DNA of 64,000 bases. Source: Pelorhabdus rhamnosifermentans. GTDB taxonomy: Bacteria; Bacillota; Negativicutes; UMGS1260. Under the pieces are notes generated by a model. The model searched no databases. It worked only from the letters and a program-made list of their open reading frames with translations, and was not told where the DNA came from. The position numbers were made by a program, and so were the translations under genes. Shown here one piece after another: positions 1 to 10,362 of this stretch. Every line of letters begins with the position of its first letter. The stretch's first letter is position 1. Location: NCBI RefSeq assembly GCF_018835585.1, contig NZ_JAHGVE010000011.1, positions 62,001-126,000 on the forward strand, written 5' to 3'.

Positions 1-28
1 AGCTCATTCGTTTATTAACATTTTTCGT

Positions 29-68
29 AACCAAGGCTCATCAATATTGGTGAGCCTTGGTTATTTTT
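29..68. terminator. Bidirectional hairpin terminator
   Basis: A 12-bp perfect inverted repeat (29-40 with 51-62) with a 10-nt loop is followed by a T-rich run on the plus strand. It can end a plus-strand gene lying left of the window and also the minus-strand gene at 68-274, whose stop codon touches it. Confidence 0.75.
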
Positions 69-274
69 TATTCGTACATTAAATAGAGTTGGTAGGCACT
101 GGATAAGAGGGTATAAACAATGGCTAATACAACGCCGATGGTGCCGATGATCGTTCCTTTATGATAAAAACGAGCGTCTTTTTTTGATTTCCCAATTAAG
201 TCAAGGATGATGATGGTGAAAATTAACAGCGCCGATATGATTGTGATGGGTAATCCATAGACCATTTCTATCAC
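68..274 (-). CDS. Small two-helix membrane protein, unknown function
   Basis: A 68-residue protein with two strongly hydrophobic segments, at about residues 8-27 and 42-66. They are separated by a short basic stretch (KSKKDARFYHKG), which suggests a hairpin membrane protein with the loop in the cytoplasm. The start used is GTG at 274; ATG at 265 in the same frame is an alternative, and the purine-rich AGAAGGG upstream fits either. I do not recognise a family. It is divergent from the kinase gene at 434. The hydrophobic pattern and the terminator right after the stop make it likely to be real, but its role is unknown. Confidence 0.5.
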   Translation of the reverse strand: MIEMVYGLPITIISALLIFTIIILDLIGKSKKDARFYHKGTIIGTIGVVLAIVYTLLSSAYQLYLMYE

Positions 275-365
275 GATCCCTTCTTATTCATCACTAATAA
301 ACAAAAAAGTATTGAAATGAAACGATGATTCTGAATATTTCATGGAAAAAAAATCTTTCTAGTTC

Positions 366-371
366 TATAAT
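366..371 (+). promoter_or_regulatory. Possible -10 box of the kinase-regulator operon
   Basis: A perfect TATAAT lies 62 nt before the ATG at 434. The -35 region at 343-348 (TGGAAA) is poor, so the promoter may need activation or be misplaced. Confidence 0.4.
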
Positions 372-433
372 AATAAATAGATAAAATAAGGTCAACCATA
401 TTTTACCATTGAATAGATGGCGAGGTCGGATTT

Positions 434-2314
434 ATGTCATATTTGGTGGATATTCTTGAAGCAATTCAAGACGTTGTAAAATCAGGTATTATTCGTGAAT
501 TAGATCAACAAGATAGCCAAGAAGGCAATCCGTTAATTTTAAGACAGCTCGTGGAAGAAACAGTAAGCATTACGGAAGCTGTTGTAGAAACAGTAAAATT
601 GAATACTTTTACTTCTTTAAAGGTTTATTTAAGCTCTCTTTGTAAGGTCTATATTGAACGAGGCGTTGTCTTGTCGGAAATCATGAATTTTTTCGATCTT
701 TATGAAAAGTCCATTAAAGATGCCATGTCTATTTATTTACAGCATGATTTGGTTAGTTTAAATCGATATCGTCGCGAACTGGACACATTACTTGATAAGG
801 CGCGGGTATTTTTATCTGATGCGTTTTTTATTCTGTATGAAGAGACAGTGTTAAAACAATTTGAACAATTGCGGATCATTAATGAAATTACGGCACAGCT
901 TACTTCGTCGCTCAAGCTCAATGATGTGCTGAGCTTTATCGTGACTCATGCGCTGGCTTTGTTTAAGGCTGATTGTGGCAGTATTTTATTGAATGATCTG
1001 CAGGATGTTTATTCTGTTCAAATTGCCCAAGGCTGGCAAGCAGTAAATTCACCGCTTGCTATTGTTATGAGTATAAGTTCCAGTTCCGGCGTTATTATTA
1101 TTCATCAAGACGATGTGGATGATTCGTTACGGAAAACGTTGCGGAAAGAAAATTTACAGACCATCATTGCTATAAAATTGTCCATACAAGAGCGTACTAT
1201 TGGCGTACTTGTCGTTGGCTTTCAATCGGTGCACAGGATGACCATTATGGATAAAAGAGTACTGGAAACTTTCGCTAATCAGGCTGCCATTGCTGTCAAT
1301 AATGCCCAACTTTATGGCGATACAGATCATAAACTGCAGGAACGGATTCATGAAGTGACAGTACTCCTTGAACAGGATCGTGCGCTTTTACATTCGATTA
1401 GGGAAGGTGTGATTGCCATTAATGCATCAGGGGCGATTACTTTGTTGAATAATGAAGCGAAGCGTTTGTTGAATTTGTATGAAGATCCTATTCATTCCGA
1501 TATTTTAGATGTTCTTCCAAATTCTCGTTTGCCTATTGTGATTCAGACACAACAAGCCGAATATGATCAGGAGCAAAAAATGGGTGTAAGTACGGTGATT
1601 ACGAATCGTGTCCCTGTGATTGTTAATGGCGAAGTCATTGGTGCCATTGCCACATTTCGGGATCGACAAGATGTGAAACAACTGGCAGAAGAGCTAGTTG
1701 GCGTGAGATCGCTACTTGATTCTATGCGTGCTCAATCGCATGAATTTACCAATAAACTGCATGCTTTGTCCGGACTTATTCAAATGGGACAATATGATAA
1801 AGTAGTTGAACTGATTACGGATATTTATCATAACCGCCAGGAATGTGTTAGCTTTGTTGTCAAAAGAATTAAAGAACAATCTACAGCCGGTTTATTGCTT
1901 GGGAAGATTAGTCAGTCCAAAGAGCGGGCCATCTTATTGCGTTTAAGTCCACGAAGTAAGTTGCTGTTCCTTCCGCCCCGGCTCACAAACATATCGATGG
2001 TCACTATCTTGGGCAATTTGATTAGCAATGCCATGGAGGCCGTGGCGCATCTCGCGAAAGAGCGGAGAGTTATTGATGTACATATTTTTCAGGGACAGAA
2101 ATTTCTAACCATTTCAGTAAAGGATCAGGGGTGCGGTATTCCTGAAAAGTCGATAAAAACTATTTTTATGCGGGGGTTTTCTACCAAGCCCGGGAGTCGG
2201 GGCATCGGACTTGCACTAGTAAAGCAGGAAGTTAATATGTGTGATGGGAAGGTCCGGGTTCGTTCAGTCATGGATCAAGGCAGTCAGTTTATTGTAAAAA
2301 TTCCGGTCGAATAA
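434..2314 (+). CDS. GAF/PAS sensor histidine kinase, DcuS/CitA-like
   Basis: A 626-residue kinase without clear membrane segments, so probably a soluble sensor. It has an all-helical N-terminal region (about 1-140), a GAF domain (about 150-290), a PAS-like region (about 310-410) and a Spo0B-type dimerisation helix with the phospho-acceptor His436 in SHEFTNKLHALSG. A HATPase domain follows, with the N box NLISNAMEA and the glycine boxes DQGCGIP and GSRGIGLAL. The SHEFxNKLH helix is typical of kinases that sense C4-dicarboxylates and citrate, but those use a periplasmic PAS domain, whereas here GAF/PAS modules replace it. It is transcribed with the regulator 20 nt downstream. The ligand is unknown; a carboxylate such as oxalate or lactate is suggested only by neighbouring genes. 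The ATG follows GAGGT at 422-426. Confidence 0.85.
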   Translation: MSYLVDILEAIQDVVKSGIIRELDQQDSQEGNPLILRQLVEETVSITEAVVETVKLNTFTSLKVYLSSLCKVYIERGVVLSEIMNFFDLYEKSIKDAMSIYLQHDLVSLNRYRRELDTLLDKARVFLSDAFFILYEETVLKQFEQLRIINEITAQLTSSLKLNDVLSFIVTHALALFKADCGSILLNDLQDVYSVQIAQGWQAVNSPLAIVMSISSSSGVIIIHQDDVDDSLRKTLRKENLQTIIAIKLSIQERTIGVLVVGFQSVHRMTIMDKRVLETFANQAAIAVNNAQLYGDTDHKLQERIHEVTVLLEQDRALLHSIREGVIAINASGAITLLNNEAKRLLNLYEDPIHSDILDVLPNSRLPIVIQTQQAEYDQEQKMGVSTVITNRVPVIVNGEVIGAIATFRDRQDVKQLAEELVGVRSLLDSMRAQSHEFTNKLHALSGLIQMGQYDKVVELITDIYHNRQECVSFVVKRIKEQSTAGLLLGKISQSKERAILLRLSPRSKLLFLPPRLTNISMVTILGNLISNAMEAVAHLAKERRVIDVHIFQGQKFLTISVKDQGCGIPEKSIKTIFMRGFSTKPGSRGIGLALVKQEVNMCDGKVRVRSVMDQGSQFIVKIPVE

Positions 2315-2334
2315 ATATTGGCGGGGGTAATGAA

Positions 2335-3024
2335 ATGAAGACACGAATATCTGTGGTGATTGTGGAGGATGATCCTATGGTCCTTGAACTTCATCGTCAG
2401 TTTGTTAGCAAAATCAAAGAATTTCAATTGATTGGCGCTGCCAAAGATGGCAAAGAAGGCATTGAGACTATTTCACTGTTAAAACCGCAATTAGTAATTT
2501 TAGATGTTTATATGCCTGAAGTCGATGGCATTGAAGTGCTGAAAGAGGTTCGAAGGTTGGGTGTCAATACGGATATTATGCTTGTTACAGCTGCTCATAA
2601 CTCTGAAATGATTCAGCTTGGTATGCAGTATGGGGCGGTAGATTATATTATCAAACCATTTACATTTCAGCGATTTAAAAAAGCTTTGTTAGACTATCGG
2701 AAATATATCAATAAAATTAAAGACAGTAACAATTTGACGCAAGAGGAGATTGATCATCTCAGAGGAGGTCCTGTTAGCAGTGGCGTTGAACGCAATTTAC
2801 CCAAGGGATTGGATCATCTTACATTGAGTCAAGTGGTGGATACCATCAAAAAGCAACAGGGGCAGTTTACCGTTCAAGACATCGCTCATATGATGGGCAT
2901 ATCTTGTGTAACGGCCCGACGTTATTTAAACTTTCTGCAACAAGATGGTTGGCTGCAGTCTATGCTGTCTTACGGCCCAGTGGGCCGACCATTACATAAA
3001 TATCATGTTACAAATGGACGATAG
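2335..3024 (+). CDS. Response regulator, CitB/DcuR family
   Basis: A 229-residue partner of the kinase just upstream. The receiver domain (1-120) has the acidic pocket E11-D12-D13, phospho-acceptor Asp57 in LDVYMP, the conserved Thr in TAAH and Lys in KPF. After a linker comes a C-terminal winged-helix-like region (about 165-225, TVQDIAHMMGISCVTARRYLN), as in DcuR, CitT and MalR regulators of carboxylate uptake. A Shine-Dalgarno GGGGG sits before the ATG. A strong terminator follows, so the pair forms a closed two-gene operon. Target genes cannot be told from the sequence; the oxidoreductase/permease cluster downstream is the nearest candidate. Confidence 0.88.
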   Translation: MKTRISVVIVEDDPMVLELHRQFVSKIKEFQLIGAAKDGKEGIETISLLKPQLVILDVYMPEVDGIEVLKEVRRLGVNTDIMLVTAAHNSEMIQLGMQYGAVDYIIKPFTFQRFKKALLDYRKYINKIKDSNNLTQEEIDHLRGGPVSSGVERNLPKGLDHLTLSQVVDTIKKQQGQFTVQDIAHMMGISCVTARRYLNFLQQDGWLQSMLSYGPVGRPLHKYHVTNGR

Positions 3025-3040
3025 TGAGACTAGCAACAGA

Positions 3041-3100
3041 AATAAACGGGGTAAATCCAAGTAGTTACAGACTATTTTGGGCTTACCCCGTTTATTTTAT
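3041..3100 (+). terminator. Rho-independent terminator
   Basis: A 14-bp perfect inverted repeat (3041-3054 with 3083-3096) with a 28-nt loop is followed by a T-rich stretch, just after the response regulator. Confidence 0.85.
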
Positions 3101-3151
3101 TTACTTTATTCTCTTTATTTGCGAAATGGATCAATTTTCCACTTCCTATTG

Positions 3152-3157
3152 TATAAT
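3152..3157 (+). promoter_or_regulatory. Probable -10 box before the AAA+ ATPase
   Basis: TATAAT lies 41 nt before the chosen ATG. The -35 region (3129-3134) does not match the consensus well. Confidence 0.4.
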
Positions 3158-3198
3158 GACTTTGTAAGCAAGAAATAACCGAAAGGAGGAACTTGGCG

Positions 3199-5310
3199 AT
3201 GGCCAATACCCTATCACTGCGGGTGACAAATGCAATGCCGGAAGATGTGGGTCAAGGCCATATCCGGCTTGATAACGAGGATATGGATAAAATAAGGGTT
3301 GCATTTGGCGATGTCATTGAAATTCAAGGTCGTAAGACAACTGTTGCCAAGGTAATTCCTTGTTTCGCACAATTTAAAAAGCAAGATAGAATTTTAATGG
3401 ATTCCATTACAAGAGAAAATGCGGGTGTAGGAATTGATGAGCGCGTTATCGTGCGAAAAGTTGTGTCACAGCCGGCCCGGACAATCATTCTCAGTCCTCT
3501 TGATGTGACGATGAATTTTAAGGAAGCCGATGATTTAAAGCATCTCGAACGCCTACTGTGTGGGATGGTTAAGGTTATAGGCGATTGTATTCAGTTGAAT
3601 TTTGCTGCAGCCAGAGGCCAGTATTTTACAGTGATTGGTACAGTGCCAGAGGGACCGGTCGTGATTAATACAGCCACGCAAATTAAAATAACGGAGCCAG
3701 ATGTATCTGAAGATCGCAGTTTTGAGGCTTGTTATGAAGATGTGGGCGGATTAGATAAAGAATTGCAGCGTGTTCGGGAAATGGTCGAACTTCCGCTCAA
3801 GTATCCTGAATTATTTCGAAGATTAGGCACGGATGCACCCAAAGGGGTGCTATTATATGGTCCACCAGGCACAGGCAAAACCTTAATGGCCAGGGCCGTT
3901 GCAAGTGAGACGGCGGCGACTTTTCTTCATATTAATGGCCCGGAAATTATCAATAAATTTTATGGGGAAAGTGAAGCGAGGTTGCGTGAAATATTTGAAA
4001 CGGCGCAGCGTCAAGCCCCGGCAATCATTTTTATTGATGAAATTGATGCGATTGCACCCAAACGGGCCGAGGTGATTGGCGATGTGGAAAAGCGCATTGT
4101 TGCCCAGTTACTGGCTTTAATGGATGGACTGAAAAATCGGGGACAAGTCATTGTGATTGGAGCAACGAATATGCCGGATCAAGTGGATTTGGCATTGCGC
4201 AGGGCAGGAAGGTTTGACCGTGAGTTATCGATTGGTCCTCCTGATCAAAACGGTAGACTGACTATCTTAAAGATTCACACGAGAAACATGAGCATCGATA
4301 ACTCTGTTGATTTAGCGGGACTAGCTCAGTTGACTGCTGGATTTGTGGGAGCGGATCTCGCTGTTCTTTGCAAAGAAGCTGGAATGAATGCTGTGCGACG
4401 GCTGCTGCCTGAAATTGATTTAAACTGTCTTGAAAAACCGGAAAATTCGTATAAATTAAAAATTACAATGGACGATTTTTATCAAGCTTTGCGGGAAGTA
4501 GAACCCTCAGCGACACGTGAATGTTTTTCCGAACGACCCGATACGACGTGGGAGCAAGTGGGGGGATTAACAAGCATCAAAGAAAGACTGCGTTGCATTT
4601 TGGAACTTCCTTTAAGACATGCCGATTTATTAAAACAAATCGGGTTCTGTATGCCTAAGGGCATTTTACTCACCGGTCCACCAGGCACAGGAAAAACATT
4701 ACTTGTGCGGGCTTTGGCAGGATCAAGTGGAGTACATTTTATATCGATAGATTCGGCTACACTCAACTCTCGATGGTTGGGTGAGGCTGAAAAGGGACTC
4801 AGACAAATATTTAAGCGGGCCAAACAAATTGCTCCTTGTATTTTATTTTTTGATGAAATTGATGCCATGGCTCCTATTCGTATGAATCGGGATGTATTAG
4901 GTAGTGATCGACTTGTGAGCCAATTGTTGCTTGAGATCGATCATATTAGTCATGCTGCTGGCGTGATTGTTATTGCTGCCACCAATCGTCCTGATAAAGT
5001 AGACCCCGCTTTTATGAGAGCAGGCAGATTTGATTTTATATTGGAATTGCCCTTACCGGATGTCAAGGAACGGTTGGAGATATTTAAACTATATACAGCC
5101 AAAGTTCCATTAGCGACAGAAGTGGACCTTGGTGATTTAGCTGAAAAGACAACTGGAAAAACAGGATCTGATATTGAAGCAATCTGCAAGCAGGCTACTT
5201 TTGTTGCTTTAAAACGACTTACAAGTCAATCAAATAGTACGGGGTATGATGATCAACATTTATCTGTATTAGAACAAGATTTTGTTGAGAGTTTACATGG
5301 ATTGCAATGA
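3199..5310 (+). CDS. CDC48/VAT-type double AAA+ ATPase
   Basis: A 703-residue protein with the full CDC48 layout. An N-terminal substrate/cofactor-binding region (about 1-170) is followed by two AAA+ modules. D1 has Walker A GPPGTGKT near 221 and Walker B IIFIDEIDA near 276. D2 has Walker A near 493 and Walker B ILFFDEIDA near 550. Arg-finger regions (LRRAGRFDRE, FMRAGRFDF) are present in both. Family members are hexameric unfoldases or segregases; this architecture is standard in archaea and eukaryotes and much less common in bacteria. AAAGGAGG ends 8 nt before ATG 3199; an in-frame TTG at 3193 is too close to that site to be the start. It is alone behind a terminator and 104 nt ahead of the oxalate-type oxidoreductase genes, in the same direction. 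A role in maturation or turnover of that enzyme would be inference. Confidence 0.93.
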   Translation: MANTLSLRVTNAMPEDVGQGHIRLDNEDMDKIRVAFGDVIEIQGRKTTVAKVIPCFAQFKKQDRILMDSITRENAGVGIDERVIVRKVVSQPARTIILSPLDVTMNFKEADDLKHLERLLCGMVKVIGDCIQLNFAAARGQYFTVIGTVPEGPVVINTATQIKITEPDVSEDRSFEACYEDVGGLDKELQRVREMVELPLKYPELFRRLGTDAPKGVLLYGPPGTGKTLMARAVASETAATFLHINGPEIINKFYGESEARLREIFETAQRQAPAIIFIDEIDAIAPKRAEVIGDVEKRIVAQLLALMDGLKNRGQVIVIGATNMPDQVDLALRRAGRFDRELSIGPPDQNGRLTILKIHTRNMSIDNSVDLAGLAQLTAGFVGADLAVLCKEAGMNAVRRLLPEIDLNCLEKPENSYKLKITMDDFYQALREVEPSATRECFSERPDTTWEQVGGLTSIKERLRCILELPLRHADLLKQIGFCMPKGILLTGPPGTGKTLLVRALAGSSGVHFISIDSATLNSRWLGEAEKGLRQIFKRAKQIAPCILFFDEIDAMAPIRMNRDVLGSDRLVSQLLLEIDHISHAAGVIVIAATNRPDKVDPAFMRAGRFDFILELPLPDVKERLEIFKLYTAKVPLATEVDLGDLAEKTTGKTGSDIEAICKQATFVALKRLTSQSNSTGYDDQHLSVLEQDFVESLHGLQ

Positions 5311-5414
5311 ATTAAAACATAAATGAAAAATATTGCAATAAGGAGGTGACGATCAAAACAAGTTCATTTGCGAAGGTTCTTCAATTTTAATCCAAATTAA
5401 AAGGAGGAGAAAAA

Positions 5415-6050
5415 ATGACACTGTCTGTTGCTGTCGATGCCAAAATGCAGGAAATCACTGTCTGGACGAGAGGCGTTACCTTGGCAAAAGAAGCTCGTGA
5501 CACGGCAACCTTGCTTGCGAAGGCAGGTGGATTGGAAGGAAAATATGTGCAGTCCTTTGATAATTATGTAGATCTTCCTGACCGTATTAATGTTGCTTGT
5601 AAGAGTTATGCTCGCATTAGTTCGGAACCGATTGAGACTTATTATGAGTATGAGAATTACAAACCTGATATTGTTGTGTTAGCTGAAGAAACACTTGTGA
5701 AGGGACATGACATTCTAGGGGGGGCTAAGGAAGGTTGTGTAGTAGTTATTAATACGGCACGTGATCCTCAGTCTCTTTTAAAGTGGATATCGCCGAAAGA
5801 AAACTTGAAAAAGGTAAAAGCAGTGGCTACGGTTGATGCCAATGCCCTTGGCCACAGTGTGATGCTTACTTTTGATGGTACTGAAGGTTGTTTTGATGAT
5901 ACGAAGATTGGCGCAGGCGTTGGTGCTGCTATCGCCGGTGCAACTGCTAAGGCGAGTGGTTGCGTTAAACTTGATTCTTTGAAGAGTTTAGCCGAAAATC
6001 CACAAGCAGTTCAGCAAGGTTTTGACGCAGTCAAAGTATTGACTTTATAG
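5415..6050 (+). CDS. 2-oxoacid:ferredoxin oxidoreductase, gamma subunit (probable oxalate oxidoreductase)
   Basis: A 211-residue gamma subunit of the pyruvate/2-oxoacid ferredoxin oxidoreductase family. It has the Rossmann-like fold with MQEITVWTRG at the N-terminus, the conserved block VVINTARDP, and VATVDANALG followed by GAGVGAAIAGA in the C-terminal half. In the heterotetrameric enzymes this subunit packs against alpha and helps shape the active-site cavity. The ATG is preceded by a near-perfect AAAGGAGGAG. In the Moorella oxalate oxidoreductase, gamma and delta are one polypeptide as I recall; here they are separate genes 90 nt apart. The assignment to oxalate rests on the alpha subunit at 6443. 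Confidence 0.85.
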   Translation: MTLSVAVDAKMQEITVWTRGVTLAKEARDTATLLAKAGGLEGKYVQSFDNYVDLPDRINVACKSYARISSEPIETYYEYENYKPDIVVLAEETLVKGHDILGGAKEGCVVVINTARDPQSLLKWISPKENLKKVKAVATVDANALGHSVMLTFDGTEGCFDDTKIGAGVGAAIAGATAKASGCVKLDSLKSLAENPQAVQQGFDAVKVLTL

Positions 6051-6140
6051 AGCATTTGTTCAGGCTGTTTAGCCCAGACAGCGAACAAGAGAAATGCTAA
6101 ACAAGGAATAAAGTGGGTAATTTTTGAGGGAGGTGCACCT

Positions 6141-6431
6141 ATGTCTAAAGCTTATAAACAAGTGCCTTTCGCGGCGATTGTTCCTTCACCTAAGACGGAA
6201 AACGAAGGAATGGTCACAGGTAACTGGCGTTATCTCCGTCCGGTGGTCGATAAGAGTCTGTGCACAAAGTGTAAGACCTGCTGGATATTCTGCCCAGATG
6301 CCTGTGTAAACTACTCGAAAGATGATGGAATTAGTTTTAATTTGAAATATTGTAAAGGCTGCGGTCTATGCAGCAACGTTTGCCCAGTAGGGGCCATTAG
6401 TCGTCAACCTGAATTAGACTTTGAGGAATAG
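6141..6431 (+). CDS. 2-oxoacid:ferredoxin oxidoreductase, delta (2x4Fe-4S) subunit
   Basis: A 96-residue ferredoxin-like subunit with two classical 4Fe-4S motifs, CxxCxxCxxxC in CTKCKTCWIFCPDAC (about residues 40-54) and CKGCGLCSNVC (about 74-84). It relays electrons from the thiamine site to an external ferredoxin. The N-terminal 35 residues are the usual extension that wraps the partner subunits. The start follows GAGGGAGGTG. It ends 11 nt before the alpha subunit start, which indicates co-translation. Confidence 0.9.
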   Translation: MSKAYKQVPFAAIVPSPKTENEGMVTGNWRYLRPVVDKSLCTKCKTCWIFCPDACVNYSKDDGISFNLKYCKGCGLCSNVCPVGAISRQPELDFEE

Positions 6432-6442
6432 GAGTGAAGAAG

Positions 6443-7690
6443 ATGCCAATTAAAAAGAAGGGTACAGGTTTAACTGCAGTTGCAGATGCTTGGCAACTGG
6501 CTGATATTGATGTCTCCGCTTCCTATCCAATCAGGCCGTATACAGCAATTATGGCCGAATTAGCCAAGCGGATTGCCAATGGTCAGATGAAATGCGAAAT
6601 GGTCCATGGCGAAGGCGAACATGCGCAGTTTAGTATTGCTCATGGCGCATCCATGGCGGGGGCCAGAGCTACTACAGGTACTTCTGGTGTAGGTGTTACA
6701 TATGCGTTTGAACTCTATTCACCTATAGCAGGTGCGCGGTGTCCAATCCAGGCACTTGTCGGAGATCGTACACTCGATCCTCCGGGAGATTTTGGTTCGG
6801 AGCATACAGATTGTTTGACGCTGCGTGATAATGGCTGGATCTATGGCTGGGCACAAGATGCCCAAGAATCACTGGATAACAGCCTTATGATGTTTCGGAT
6901 TGGCGAAGATCCTGAAATTATGCTGCCGCAAATCGTGGCCATGGATGGTTACTTTGTCACGCATATTAACCAGGAATATGAAATGCCTGATCAAGAGCAG
7001 GTAGATAAATTCTTGCCACCCTTTAAACCGCAGTTTCGACTTGATGTGAATCATCCAGTCATTATGGGACCGCAAATTGAGCCTGAAATGGGACCACCTC
7101 TGGAATGGGATCGCAATGTTGTTATGCAGCGCGTTTCAGAGAAAATTGTTACAGTAACGAAAGAGTTTAATGAAATTTTCGGACGCAATTATGCGCCGTT
7201 TGTTGAAGAATATGAGACAGAAGATGCTGATATGGTATTTTTACTGCAAGGCGCTCATGCCGTGACTTGTCGTAGTGCCATTGATTATCTTCGTAAGGCA
7301 GGCTATAAAGTGGGCATGTGCCGCTTGCGCTGGGTACGTCCATTTCCTGATCAGGCCCTTAAGGAAATTCTTCCTAAATTTAAGGTTGTTGGCGTAATTG
7401 ACACGAACACTTCCTACGGCGCAGCAGGGGGTGGCGGTGTTCTGTTAGTCGAGACGAGAGCCTCTGTTTCGGAAGTTGCCAATAAGCCTATGATTCAAGG
7501 CTTTACTTCTGGATTAGGCGGCGAAACTATTACACATGAACAATTCTTCAAGATGGCTGAAATGATGAAGATGACACTTGAAGCTGGAAAAATTATTCAA
7601 GATTCTACGTGGGTAAACTTTAATGATTATCATGAAGGTGCGACAGAAGTGAAATATGCTAATCAACAAGTGGCTTACGCAAAAGAATAA
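6443..7690 (+). CDS. Probable oxalate oxidoreductase, alpha subunit
   Basis: A 415-residue alpha subunit of the 2-oxoacid:acceptor oxidoreductase family. Ordinary pyruvate enzymes carry YPITP here; this protein has Tyr28-Pro29-Ile30-Arg31-Pro32. It also has Arg109, Asp112 and Phe117 in the segment GDRTLDPPGDF, where pyruvate enzymes differ. As I recall from the crystallographic work on Moorella thermoacetica oxalate oxidoreductase, Arg31, Arg109, Asp112 and Phe117 of alpha form the oxalate pocket and switch loop, and the numbering agrees exactly if translation starts at ATG 6443. That start has AGGAG at optimal spacing; an upstream in-frame GTG at 6434 overlaps the ribosome site. Expected reaction: oxalate to two CO2 with reduction of ferredoxin and no CoA. 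The alternative is a related 2-oxoacid substrate such as glyoxylate or a hydroxylated acid. Confidence 0.82.
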   Translation: MPIKKKGTGLTAVADAWQLADIDVSASYPIRPYTAIMAELAKRIANGQMKCEMVHGEGEHAQFSIAHGASMAGARATTGTSGVGVTYAFELYSPIAGARCPIQALVGDRTLDPPGDFGSEHTDCLTLRDNGWIYGWAQDAQESLDNSLMMFRIGEDPEIMLPQIVAMDGYFVTHINQEYEMPDQEQVDKFLPPFKPQFRLDVNHPVIMGPQIEPEMGPPLEWDRNVVMQRVSEKIVTVTKEFNEIFGRNYAPFVEEYETEDADMVFLLQGAHAVTCRSAIDYLRKAGYKVGMCRLRWVRPFPDQALKEILPKFKVVGVIDTNTSYGAAGGGGVLLVETRASVSEVANKPMIQGFTSGLGGETITHEQFFKMAEMMKMTLEAGKIIQDSTWVNFNDYHEGATEVKYANQQVAYAKE

Positions 7691-7700
7691 GGAGGAATAA

Positions 7701-8654
<954 letters not shown>

Positions 8655-8669
8655 TTGTCCGTTCGTTCG

Positions 8670-8715
8670 GAAAGTCCTTGGTTTCTGTGATAAAAAGGGA
8701 CCAAGGACTTTCTCA
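8670..8715 (+). terminator. Hairpin after the oxidoreductase operon
   Basis: A 13-bp perfect inverted repeat (8670-8682 with 8700-8712) with a 17-nt loop. The T-tract after it is weak (TCTCATCTCC), so it may be a partial terminator that lets some transcription reach the permease. Confidence 0.65.
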
Positions 8716-8764
8716 TCTCCTTGAACTTTGATTAAGCAGGTTTATGGAAGGAGTCTTGTTTTGT

Positions 8765-10333
8765 ATGGATAAGGGAGTTGCCTTAGTCGCTACGAACTGG
8801 ATATTAGCTTTCCTACCTATCCTAGTATTACTTTGTACTATTCTTTTCTTCAAATGGGGAGCACCAAAATCAGGTGCTATTTCTTGGTTCACGGCGATTA
8901 TCATTGGAATATTTTTTTTCGGAGCAGACGGTCGTTTACTAACATTGGCAAATAGTAAAGGGTTGAGTTTATCACTTTATGTATTGCTTATTATTTGGTG
9001 TGCTGTATTTCTGTATAATATTGTAAATCGAATCGGCGCAATTAAAGTAATTGGCGATACAATGACCAAAATAACAGAAGATCGGTTGTTGCAATGTTTG
9101 ATCATGGCTTGGTGTTTTGCATCTTTCATGCAAGGTATTGCTGGTTTTGGCGTACCTATTGCGGTTGTTGCGCCTATTATGGTTGTCATGGGATTTTCAC
9201 CTGTCGTTGCAACGGCAACCTGTCTTGTCGGATATTGCTGGTCCATTAGTTTTGGATCTATGGGTTCTTCTTATTATACGATTCAACTGGTTACGAAGAT
9301 ACCAGGCGACGTGATTGGGCCGTGGATGGCCATCTTATTTATCGTTCCTGTTATTACAACTGGATTTGCCGTCGCCTTTATTTACGGCAAAATGGCGGCT
9401 GTAAAACGAAGCATTCCAGCTGTACTTGTGACGAGCATTGTGATTAGTTTTACATGCTGGCTCATGAATGTATTAGGCGCAGCTCAATTGGCAACGCTTA
9501 TTCCAGCTGTTATGGGCTGTTGTTCTCTTGCAATCATGTCACATACCTCATTTTACCGAACGAATGCGGTTCATGAAGTTGCTACAGAGTCACAAGAAAG
9601 GCCCATGGGATTTCACTTGGCTTTTGCCCCGTATTACATTTTGATTTTTCTTTCTGTTTTATCGCAGATTAAGTCGGCTGTCTTTTCATCCTATTCCTGG
9701 GGGCTTAATTATCCGGCAGTGCAAACGGCCGCGGGTTTCGCCGTTAAAGCGGAAAAAATGTATTCTAAAATTAATGCTTTTTCCCATCCGGCACCTTTTT
9801 TGCTTATGGCAGCACTATTGGGTTATGTGATATTTAAGTCAACTGGCAAATGGAGAGTAGGAGTAGCCAGGGAAGCCTTTCAGGCAACATTTAAACAATG
9901 TGTTCCAACAAGTCTCGGTATTGCTACGATGGTTATGATGGCATTGGTAATGAACGATACGGGTATGACTAGTTTGCTAGCGCAGGGGATGGCACATGCC
10001 ACAGGAAGTTTATTTCCTATAGTCTCGCCTTTTATTGGTGTATTAGGCGCATTTCTTACTGGCAGTAATACGAACTCAAACATCATGTTTGGTGGGTTAC
10101 AAGTTGAAACAGCCAACGCGTTGGGAGACAGTACCGTCATTATGGCTGCCGCTCAGTCTGTAGGAGGATCGGTTGGCTGTTCTGTTGCTCCAAACACGGT
10201 TCTCTTGGGTACGACGACGGTTGGCCTTGTAGGGCGCGAAGGAGAAGTAATGAAACTAACGTTACCTTATTGTCTTGGCATTACTTTTTTAGTAGGTATC
10301 AGTGCCTGGGCCTATTCACATTTTCTGTTTTAG
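8765..10333 (+). CDS. LctP-family permease (lactate/glycolate-type carboxylate transporter)
   Basis: A 522-residue polytopic protein of the L-lactate permease family, with about 12-14 hydrophobic segments. It has the family's glycine-rich blocks MQGIAGFGVPIAVVAPI and FLTGSNTNSNIMFGGLQ and the near-C-terminal VGCSVAPNTVLLGTTT. Members move lactate or glycolate with protons. The start at 8765 is preferred because AAGGAG (8748-8753) precedes it; ATG 8744 lacks a ribosome site. Its position behind the oxalate-type oxidoreductase makes a small mono- or dicarboxylate related to that pathway (oxalate, glycolate, lactate) the likely cargo, but the substrate is not readable from sequence. Confidence 0.85.
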   Translation: MDKGVALVATNWILAFLPILVLLCTILFFKWGAPKSGAISWFTAIIIGIFFFGADGRLLTLANSKGLSLSLYVLLIIWCAVFLYNIVNRIGAIKVIGDTMTKITEDRLLQCLIMAWCFASFMQGIAGFGVPIAVVAPIMVVMGFSPVVATATCLVGYCWSISFGSMGSSYYTIQLVTKIPGDVIGPWMAILFIVPVITTGFAVAFIYGKMAAVKRSIPAVLVTSIVISFTCWLMNVLGAAQLATLIPAVMGCCSLAIMSHTSFYRTNAVHEVATESQERPMGFHLAFAPYYILIFLSVLSQIKSAVFSSYSWGLNYPAVQTAAGFAVKAEKMYSKINAFSHPAPFLLMAALLGYVIFKSTGKWRVGVAREAFQATFKQCVPTSLGIATMVMMALVMNDTGMTSLLAQGMAHATGSLFPIVSPFIGVLGAFLTGSNTNSNIMFGGLQVETANALGDSTVIMAAAQSVGGSVGCSVAPNTVLLGTTTVGLVGREGEVMKLTLPYCLGITFLVGISAWAYSHFLF

Positions 10334-10362
10334 ATTTTATTGTAAGTTAAGGGGGGAATTTG

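Noticed and set aside
5340-5395. A strong AAGGAGGTGA ribosome site with a short GTG-started frame (14 codons) before the oxidoreductase gamma gene
   Set aside because: The GTG is inside the ribosome site and the peptide is not meaningful; I see no hairpin that would make it a leader peptide.
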